DNA from: Flavobacteriaceae bacterium
GTDB lineage: Bacteria > Bacteroidota > Bacteroidia > Flavobacteriales > Flavobacteriaceae
Length of the DNA stretch: 64,000 bases
Direction: 5' to 3'
NCBI GenBank assembly: GCA_947451525.1
Contig: CANFZM010000011.1
Coordinates: forward strand, 1-64,000
How positions within the stretch are numbered: the first letter of the stretch is position 1; the number at the start of each line of letters is the position of its first letter. Shown here piece by piece: positions 58,107-64,000 of the stretch. The notes under the pieces were generated by a model. That model was given only the letters and a program-made list of their open reading frames with translations. It had not been told where the DNA came from and did not search any database. The position numbers were made by a program, and so were the translations under genes.

Positions 58107-58400
58107 TTATTCTATTGTATTAGAAAAATATTCTTTATATACTAAATTCGTCTCGTTTGAAGCGGTGTCAGTAGTTTTCTCGGATTGTTTCGAATATTGT
58201 TTTATTGTAAGAACGTTTAATCCAATAAGTATTACAACGCTTGCTGCTAACATCCACTTTTGAGTTGTACTCATAGTAGTTGATGCATTTCCATTAAAAT
58301 TATTTTTAATAGAAAATTGCAAACCAATAGGCACCTCCAATCTTTGGAGATTATCCAATGATTGTAAAGTGGTTTCTATAGTATTTTCTTGAGTGTTCAT
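58107..58400 (-). CDS. Single-TM putative anti-sigma factor
   Basis: A 97-residue protein with a cytoplasmic N-terminus of about 48 residues, one TM helix (KWMLAASVVILIGLNVLTI, about 48-66) and a 30-residue periplasmic tail. This is the layout of small CnrY-like anti-sigma factors. It has no zinc (HxxxCxxC) motif. It lies 36 bp after the ECF sigma gene and 12 bp before the CpxP-like gene, the classic sigma / anti-sigma / sensor order. Function is assigned by topology and context only. Confidence 0.65.
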   Translation of the reverse strand: MNTQENTIETTLQSLDNLQRLEVPIGLQFSIKNNFNGNASTTMSTTQKWMLAASVVILIGLNVLTIKQYSKQSEKTTDTASNETNLVYKEYFSNTIE

Positions 58401-58436
58401 AATTCTATAGAGATTTAATTCTTAAAAAACTTGCGG

Positions 58437-59015
58437 TTATTTTTCATTTTCTTCATAATAAGTTGCCAAATGCTTCTTTAAATTCTGTTTAGCCCTAAAA
58501 AGTAGCGATTCTACTGCCGATAAAGAAACTTCCATGATTACGGCTATTTCATTATAACTCACCTGCTCTACTTTATGCAAAATATAAGCAGTTTGCTGCT
58601 GTTCGGGCAATAAACCAATGGCTTTAAATAAAATTATAGAACGTTCTTTATTTTCTAATTGAATTCCGGGATGGCTAAAATCCGAATGGTTTTCAATCGC
58701 TTTTTCACCATCGGCAGAAAAAATAGATCTAAAAATACCAGACCGTTTTTTTCTATTTTTCTTTCGGATAAATTCCAAACATTTGTTAACTGATATTCTA
58801 TAAATCCAAGTAGAGAGTGATGATTCTTCCTTAAAATCTTTAATATTTAAATGGATAGTAATGAATATTTCTTGGGTAACATCTTGAGCATCTTCCAGGT
58901 TTTGCAACATTCCAATACAAGTATTGTACACCTTTTTGGAAAATAAATCCACCAAAAAACCGAACGCAATTTCATCGTTCTTCTTTAATCTTAGGATAAG
59001 TTCTTTTTCTTCCAA
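58437..59015 (-). CDS. ECF RNA polymerase sigma factor of the metal operon
   Basis: A 192-residue ECF sigma factor. Region 2: FGFLVDLFSKKVYNTCIGMLQNLEDAQDVTQEIFITIHLNIKDF with STWIYRISVNKCLEFIRKKNRKK (about 18-95). Region 4: LPEQQQTAYILHKVEQVSYNEIAVIMEVSLSAVESLLFRAKQNLKKHL (about 130-182). The start appears to be a TTG at 59015; an in-frame stop lies four codons further upstream and no ATG is available. It heads an eight-gene operon of envelope metal proteins and very probably transcribes it in response to a metal or redox signal. Confidence 0.88.
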   Translation of the reverse strand: MEEKELILRLKKNDEIAFGFLVDLFSKKVYNTCIGMLQNLEDAQDVTQEIFITIHLNIKDFKEESSLSTWIYRISVNKCLEFIRKKNRKKRSGIFRSIFSADGEKAIENHSDFSHPGIQLENKERSIILFKAIGLLPEQQQTAYILHKVEQVSYNEIAVIMEVSLSAVESLLFRAKQNLKKHLATYYEENEK

Positions 59016-59173
59016 AAATATATTTTTAATTTAGATGCTACTCTTGTTGTAAACTTGTGGGATTTTACTGCAAATATGCGATATTGTCGTAAAACAATAA
59101 TCCTAATATAGTGTAAAATCATCAAAATAAAATTTGTGATTTGTTCAACACCCAATCTCATTTTAGAAATCAT

Positions 59174-59181
59174 TACCTTTG
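59174..59181 (+). promoter_or_regulatory. -7 box of uvrA
   Basis: TACCTTTG matches TAnnTTTG, 19 bases before the ATG at 59201. No clear LexA box was seen in the 158-bp gap. Confidence 0.7.
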
Positions 59182-59200
59182 CAAAAATTAGTTTTTTACT

Positions 59201-61990
59201 ATGATTCCAAAAGATATTTCTAACCTCGATCCTAAGAAAAATATAATCATAAAAGGTGCTGCCATTCATAATTTAAAAAATTTGGATGTGGCTATTCCTA
59301 GGAATAAATTAGTAGTGATTACGGGGCTTTCGGGATCTGGAAAATCTTCTTTGGCATTCGATACTTTATATGCCGAAGGGCAACGCCGTTATGTAGAAAG
59401 TTTGTCTTCTTATGCGCGACAATTCCTTGGAAGACTAGACAAACCTAAAGTAGATTACATCAAAGGAATTGCTCCTGCCATTGCCATTGAACAAAAAGTA
59501 AATACTACTAATGCCCGTTCTACTGTTGGAACTTCTACCGAAATTTACGATTACCTAAAATTACTTTTTGCTCGAATTGGAAAAACAATTTCTCCAATTT
59601 CTGGCAAGGAAGTTCGAAAAGATACCGTTTTTGATGTTATTTCCACAGTTAAAAACTTCGATTTAGAAAGCCGTTGGTTGCTCCTTGCTCCTATTCATTT
59701 GGAAGAAGGCAGAAAACTAGAAGACAAACTAAAAGTGTTGTTACAACAAGGTTTTGCAAGGATTTTAGTAAATAATGAAATGGTTCGTTTGGATGAAATT
59801 GACAAACATTCGCTTGACAATAAAGACATTTTACTAATCATTGACCGTATTGTTGTAAAAGACGAAGAGGAATTTTTCAATCGTCTATCCGATGCTGTAC
59901 AAACCGCTTTTTTTGAAGGGAAAGGCGACTGTTATTTGCAAGATTTAAAAGATAATAACCGCATGCATTTTAGTTCCAATTTCGAATTGGATGGTATGAC
60001 ATTCCTGGAGCCAAACGTGCATTTGTTTAGTTTTAATAATCCGTATGGTGCCTGCCCAAAATGTGAGGGATATGGAAACGTTATTGGCATCGATGAAGAA
60101 TTAGTAATTCCGAATACCGCTCTTTCTGTTTTTGAAAATGCCATTTATCCTTGGCGTGGTGAAAGTATGGGCTGGTACCGAGATGAATTAGTAAACAAAG
60201 CCTACAAGTTTGATTTCCCTATTCATAAGCCTTATTTTGAACTTTCAGATGCACAGAAAGACTTGATTTGGAAAGGAAATCAATATTTTCAAGGTCTAAA
60301 TGATTTCTTTAAGGAATTAGAAGAGAAAAACTATAAAATTCAAAATCGGGTAATGTTATCGCGTTACCGCGGAAAAACCAAATGTAATGTTTGTAAAGGC
60401 AAACGACTTCGTGCAGAAGCCAATTACATTCAAGTGGGCGGAAAAACCATTTCTGATTTGGTAGATTTATCTATCAAACGATTAATTCCGTTTTTTACAG
60501 AATTAAAATTATCCGAATACGACACAACGGTTTCGAAACGATTATTAATTGAAATCAACAGCCGCTTGGCATTTTTAAGTAATGTAGGTTTGGATTATTT
60601 GACATTAAATAGGAATTCGGCAACGCTTTCTGGTGGCGAATCCCAACGTATTAATCTTGCAACTTCGTTAGGAAGTAGTTTGGTTGGTTCGATGTATATT
60701 TTGGATGAACCAAGTATCGGTTTGCATCCCAAAGACACCGAATTATTGATTGAAGTTCTGAAAAATCTTCGGGATTTAGGTAATACCGTTATTGTGGTGG
60801 AACACGATGAAGACATTATGAAACAAGCGGATAGGATTATTGATATTGGTCCGGAAGCAGGAACGCATGGTGGTGAATTGGTGGCACAAGGAACATTTGA
60901 TGAAATCCTAAAATCGGATTCGTTGACAGCCAAATACCTTAATGGTGAAATGGAAATTAAAGTTCCTAGAACCCGCAGAAAATGTGGGACTTATATTGAT
61001 ATTCTTGGTGCTAGAGAAAACAATTTGCAAAACTTGGATGTTCGGTTTCCGTTGGAATGTTTAACCGTGATTACGGGAGTTTCTGGAAGCGGAAAAAGTA
61101 CCTTGGTAAAGAAAATATTATTTCCTGCTATTCAAAAAAGATTGGAAGGCGTTAGTGAAAAAGCAGGACAATACACCGATATGCAAGGGCATTACCACAA
61201 AATTCAGCATATTGAATATGTAGATCAAAACCCAATTGGAAGAAGTTCGCGTTCCAATCCAGTTACCTATATTAAGGCTTACGATGATATTCGGGATTTG
61301 TATTCGAAAACTAAATTATCTAAAATTAGAGGATACCAACCCAAACATTTTTCATTTAATGTGGATGGTGGCCGATGCGAAACCTGTAAAGGCGATGGTT
61401 CTATCAATGTAGAAATGGTTTTTATGGCCGATGTAGAATTGCCTTGCGAAACTTGTGGCGGTAAACGTTTCAAGAAAGAAATCTTGGAAGTGAATTTTGA
61501 AGGAAAAAATATCGATGATATCTTAACCATGACTTTGGATGATGCTATTTTGTTTTTCAACGAACACAAGCAAACGAAAATCACTCAGAAATTGCAACCT
61601 TTACAAGATGTTGGATTGGGTTATGTGCAATTAGGACAATCCTCTTCTACCCTTTCTGGTGGTGAAGCACAACGTATCAAATTGGCTTCTTTCTTGGTTA
61701 AAGGAACTACGAAAGACAAAGCGCTATTTGTATTTGATGAGCCTACAACTGGTTTGCACTTTCACGATATTAAAAAATTATTAGCTTCGTTTGATGCCTT
61801 AATAGATAAAGGACATTCGATTTTGGTTGTAGAACACAACCTCGACTTAATAAAATGTGCCGATTGGATTATTGATCTTGGTCCAGAAGGTGGTGAAAAT
61901 GGTGGATTACTACTAGCAGCAGGAACTCCTGAAGATATTGTAAAGAATAAAAAATCCATTACTGGAAAGTATCTGAAAGATAAGTTGTAA
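59201..61990 (+). CDS. uvrA: Excinuclease ABC subunit A
   Basis: A 929-residue nucleotide-excision-repair ATPase of full length. First Walker A is GLSGSGKSS at 42-50 and the second is GVSGSGKST near residue 625. ABC signatures LSGGESQRINLA and LSGGEAQRIKLA and the Walker B stretches are intact. Zinc-module cysteines are visible (CPKCEGYGNV, CNVCKGKRL, CETCKGDGS with CETCGGKRF). UvrA dimers find damage and load UvrB. It is a single gene with its own promoter, divergent from the metal operon. A repeat-like TCCGCGT tract lies right after its stop. Confidence 0.96.
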   Translation: MIPKDISNLDPKKNIIIKGAAIHNLKNLDVAIPRNKLVVITGLSGSGKSSLAFDTLYAEGQRRYVESLSSYARQFLGRLDKPKVDYIKGIAPAIAIEQKVNTTNARSTVGTSTEIYDYLKLLFARIGKTISPISGKEVRKDTVFDVISTVKNFDLESRWLLLAPIHLEEGRKLEDKLKVLLQQGFARILVNNEMVRLDEIDKHSLDNKDILLIIDRIVVKDEEEFFNRLSDAVQTAFFEGKGDCYLQDLKDNNRMHFSSNFELDGMTFLEPNVHLFSFNNPYGACPKCEGYGNVIGIDEELVIPNTALSVFENAIYPWRGESMGWYRDELVNKAYKFDFPIHKPYFELSDAQKDLIWKGNQYFQGLNDFFKELEEKNYKIQNRVMLSRYRGKTKCNVCKGKRLRAEANYIQVGGKTISDLVDLSIKRLIPFFTELKLSEYDTTVSKRLLIEINSRLAFLSNVGLDYLTLNRNSATLSGGESQRINLATSLGSSLVGSMYILDEPSIGLHPKDTELLIEVLKNLRDLGNTVIVVEHDEDIMKQADRIIDIGPEAGTHGGELVAQGTFDEILKSDSLTAKYLNGEMEIKVPRTRRKCGTYIDILGARENNLQNLDVRFPLECLTVITGVSGSGKSTLVKKILFPAIQKRLEGVSEKAGQYTDMQGHYHKIQHIEYVDQNPIGRSSRSNPVTYIKAYDDIRDLYSKTKLSKIRGYQPKHFSFNVDGGRCETCKGDGSINVEMVFMADVELPCETCGGKRFKKEILEVNFEGKNIDDILTMTLDDAILFFNEHKQTKITQKLQPLQDVGLGYVQLGQSSSTLSGGEAQRIKLASFLVKGTTKDKALFVFDEPTTGLHFHDIKKLLASFDALIDKGHSILVVEHNLDLIKCADWIIDLGPEGGENGGLLLAAGTPEDIVKNKKSITGKYLKDKL

Positions 61991-62002
61991 AAAATCTGTA
62001 CT

Positions 62003-62038
62003 ATCCGCGTTGCAAAGCATCCGTTTTATCCGCGTGCC
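62003..62038. repeat. ATCCGCGT-type direct repeat tract
   Basis: ATCCGCGTTGC, then CATCCGTTTT, then ATCCGCGTGCC in about 35 bp, in the short gap between uvrA and the M28 peptidase gene. It looks like a degenerate three-unit repeat; no hairpin terminator was seen. Confidence 0.55.
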
Positions 62039-62042
62039 AATA

Positions 62043-63239
62043 TTATTCGATTACTATTTTCTTAGTAATTCGTTTGCTTCCGCTTTGTAAAACCCCTAAA
62101 TAAATCCCTTTAGATAAAGCAGAAACTGGTACTGATTCTATCAATTTGGCGTTGGTAAAAGTAACGCTCAACACTTCTTTTCCTTCAATATTTATTATCG
62201 AAAAAGTATAATCCGAATCCGGCAAAGAACCCAAATTGATATTCAAAGTGTCTTTTGTAGGATTAGGAAAGAAACTCACTCCAAAATCATTCACTTTAGT
62301 AATTGCCATAGTTGCAGGATTGGCTTGTGCAAAATGCAAAGTGGCTCCTATTGTGGCTTTGGCTACATTATAATTATAGACAGGATCCATATAGATTAAG
62401 AAATCGGTAGGACTGTGTTTGTGGGTAGTTTCATTGGTTTCAAAAAAACCAGTAATGATTTCATTGTTACTTTGAAAGGGCATATAATCCGAAGAATAAG
62501 CATACGATAAAAACGTATTCAATGGAGAATATAAAGTAACACAATTCATCAACTCGTTGGTCATTGTGGAAGATAGTGCATTATTTGTTGACGGATTAGT
62601 ACTAGTATCGCGTTCGCATGTAATAGTATCATTAGTCAATCCTGCAACCCCTCCAACTTCATCTAAATTAAAAACCAAACGGATATCCATTTTTGGTGTG
62701 GTGGAATTTACAACCGAAGAAACATAATGTTGGCTTCCAAATAATCCATCTTCTTCGCCACTAAAATTGATGAATTTTATAGAATAATCAGTTGGGATAT
62801 TTTGCAACAAACGCGCAGTTTCTAAAATACTAGCAACGCCACTTCCATTATCATTAGTTCCTGTACCTCCAATAGAATCGTAATGCCCGCAAACAATTAC
62901 AAAAGTATTTGGATGCAGTGTTCCTATTTTGGTAACAATTAAATTTTTGCATGCTGCTGTTGAACCATTATAAGTATAAGAATCTTCTTGCATTTGGGTA
63001 GTCGTATAACCGTAACTTAAGTATTTACTTTTTAACCAATCCAGAGTATTTTGTAATGGAGCAGTTCCACGACGTTTTACTCCTAAGGCTTCAAATTCGG
63101 TTAAACTTGTGGTGATATTAGTTTGCGAACACTGGTTCACCAGATTGGCATAGGCTTGAACAAAGGTCTGACTAAACGAAGAACTTATTGTAAATAATGT
63201 AAACAATAAGAAAAATATGCTTTTGGATTTTATGTTCAT
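62043..63239 (-). CDS. M28-family metallopeptidase, T9SS-secreted
   Basis: A 398-residue secreted peptidase. Signal peptide to about residue 23, then an M28 aminopeptidase domain with two-zinc ligands: VCGHYDSIGG (His), GTNDNGSGVASILETAR (Asp), INFSGEEDGLFGSQHYV (Glu-Glu, general base) and a later Asp (NLDEVGG) and His (THKHSPTD). The last ~80 residues are a T9SS type-A sorting domain (FFPNPTKDTLNIN). It should cleave N-terminal residues from peptides outside the cell, aiding amino-acid supply. It is monocistronic, with a -7 box at 63268-63275. Confidence 0.9.
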   Translation of the reverse strand: MNIKSKSIFFLLFTLFTISSSFSQTFVQAYANLVNQCSQTNITTSLTEFEALGVKRRGTAPLQNTLDWLKSKYLSYGYTTTQMQEDSYTYNGSTAACKNLIVTKIGTLHPNTFVIVCGHYDSIGGTGTNDNGSGVASILETARLLQNIPTDYSIKFINFSGEEDGLFGSQHYVSSVVNSTTPKMDIRLVFNLDEVGGVAGLTNDTITCERDTSTNPSTNNALSSTMTNELMNCVTLYSPLNTFLSYAYSSDYMPFQSNNEIITGFFETNETTHKHSPTDFLIYMDPVYNYNVAKATIGATLHFAQANPATMAITKVNDFGVSFFPNPTKDTLNINLGSLPDSDYTFSIINIEGKEVLSVTFTNAKLIESVPVSALSKGIYLGVLQSGSKRITKKIVIE

Positions 63240-63267
63240 AATATAGGGCTTCAGTTGAAAACGATTT

Positions 63268-63275
63268 CAAATTTA
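63268..63275 (-). promoter_or_regulatory. -7 box of the M28 peptidase gene
   Basis: CAAATTTA reads TAAATTTG on the minus strand (TAnnTTTG), about 29 bases before the ATG at 63239. Confidence 0.6.
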
Positions 63276-63339
63276 TACAAATTCAAAGAATAATTCGCAG
63301 TACTATTCTTATTTTCAGATTAAGAGTTACAGTAAATTC

Positions 63340-64000
63340 TTATTTAACAATTTTCAGTTTCTCTAAAAATGAACCAACAACTTTATTTACTTCTTCTGAA
63401 ATTTGTAATTTGTAGTTCAAAATACCATAGAAAAAGGTAATTAATATCGATTTCAAAATTATATTAATAAGTGTATAAAACGGAAAATCCCAGAAAAAAA
63501 ACAGACCAAAACAAACTACCAAAATCCCTAAAGAATATAACGTTTTGTTCGTAAAAGGATACAAATCCATTTTTTTGACTACATAAAATAACTTGATAGT
63601 ATTGTAAATCATAACTGTGATTAAGGTTGCAAATGCCGAGCCTTCTATACCATATAGCGGAATAAAAATCATGTTTAAACCAATCATCAGCAACACAGTG
63701 AAAACTCCAAATAAAAGAACCGTTCTATAGTGCTTGGTATTAACGATAATCGAATTGTTATTCCCTAGCAGCACATCGTAAAATTTAGAAAGTCCAATCA
63801 TAAATACCACCCAAATACCCCCGCTGTAATCTTTCGGAATTAAATGGTACATTTCTTTAATATTCAGAAAAATAAGCATCATAATGAATCCCCCAATTAC
63901 TTGTAGATTTATGGCACTTTTCTTATACAAATCATTCAATTCGTCGTGCTTTCCTTCTACCATTAATTTTGCAGTAATGGGAGCAACAATTTGAGTCATT
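63340..64000 (-). CDS. Polysaccharide flippase, C-terminal part (runs off the window end)
   Basis: About 220 residues of a multi-helix membrane protein, open at the window edge. The first Met seen is probably internal, because the sequence TQIVAPITAKLMVEGKHDELNDLYKKSAINLQVIGGFIMM is the mid-protein cytoplasmic loop and following helix of Wzx/MATE-type oligosaccharide flippases (MVF superfamily). Helices follow at about 85-110 (VLLFGVFTVLLMIGLNMIFIPLYGIEGSAFATLITVMIYNTIKLF) and near the C-terminus. Such proteins move lipid-linked glycans across the inner membrane. Neighbouring glycan-synthesis genes would lie beyond the window. Confidence 0.8.
   Translation of the reverse strand, partial: MTQIVAPITAKLMVEGKHDELNDLYKKSAINLQVIGGFIMMLIFLNIKEMYHLIPKDYSGGIWVVFMIGLSKFYDVLLGNNNSIIVNTKHYRTVLLFGVFTVLLMIGLNMIFIPLYGIEGSAFATLITVMIYNTIKLFYVVKKMDLYPFTNKTLYSLGILVVCFGLFFFWDFPFYTLINIILKSILITFFYGILNYKLQISEEVNKVVGSFLEKLKIVK

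Noticed and set aside
59013..59020. -7 box CAAAAATA (TATTTTTG on the minus strand) for the metal-operon sigma gene
   Set aside because: It overlaps the TTG start codon, so transcription would begin inside the gene; the next in-frame ATG would remove part of sigma region 2.

Overview
The window is AT-rich and looks like a Flavobacterium-type member of the Bacteroidota (Flavobacteriia). The evidence is: many TAnnTTTG -7 promoter boxes and no Shine-Dalgarno motifs; lipoproteins; type IX secretion (T9SS) C-terminal sorting domains on five proteins; WG-repeat, BatA-like, MbnP-like and AraC proteins of Bacteroidota type; and a beta-glucan utilisation locus. No rRNA, tRNA or CRISPR array was seen.

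Layout. 1-400: the tip of an IS256-family element beside the 3' remnant of an AbiEii-like nucleotidyltransferase. 500-8300: rhodanese; a MarR/nitroreductase/YceI operon with two dyads around its promoter; a PabA/TrpG amidotransferase; and a self-regulated TetR-TolC-EmrA-EmrB efflux operon. 8300-30450: mostly housekeeping and hypothetical genes (YaaA, a pRiA4b ORF-3-like protein, a four-helix-bundle protein inside imperfect inverted repeats, NA37, an outer-membrane protein with a POTRA-like region, a WG-repeat protein between short direct repeats, YoaK, a DEAD-box helicase, BatA-like VWA protein, a dihydroorotase-like protein without its HxH motif, esterase, MBL hydrolase, AraC regulator, Bcp, an endonuclease III without Fe-S cysteines, and an ECF sigma factor followed by a 47-aa ORF).

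30700-51560, all on the minus strand, is a beta-1,3/1,6-glucan (laminarin-like) locus. It has two GH16 endoglucanases, GH17, GH30, a GH149/GH161-type beta-1,3-glucan phosphorylase, a GPH-family sugar transporter, two surface glycan-binding candidates, a membrane-spanning propeller/Y_Y_Y/LuxR regulator, and an unusual protein joining a GH2-like TIM barrel to an outer-membrane beta-barrel. No SusC/SusD pair lies in the window. The inferred flow is surface cutting by GH16 and GH30, capture by the multimodular T9SS protein and the lipoprotein, passage across the outer membrane (possibly through the fused barrel), inner-membrane import by the GPH carrier, and phosphorolysis to glucose-1-phosphate.

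51950-59015, also minus strand, is one eight-gene operon: ECF sigma factor, single-TM putative anti-sigma, CpxP-like periplasmic protein with a proline-rich tail, MbnP-like protein, T9SS multicopper oxidase, thioredoxin-like protein, MbnH-like di-haem peroxidase and a T9SS YHYH protein. It looks like a metal-responsive, probably copper-related, envelope system. The window ends with uvrA, a T9SS M28 peptidase and the C-terminal part of a polysaccharide flippase. The strongest candidates for something undescribed are the GH2-barrel fusion, the ECF/MbnP/MbnH operon and the four-helix-bundle gene with its flanking inverted repeats.
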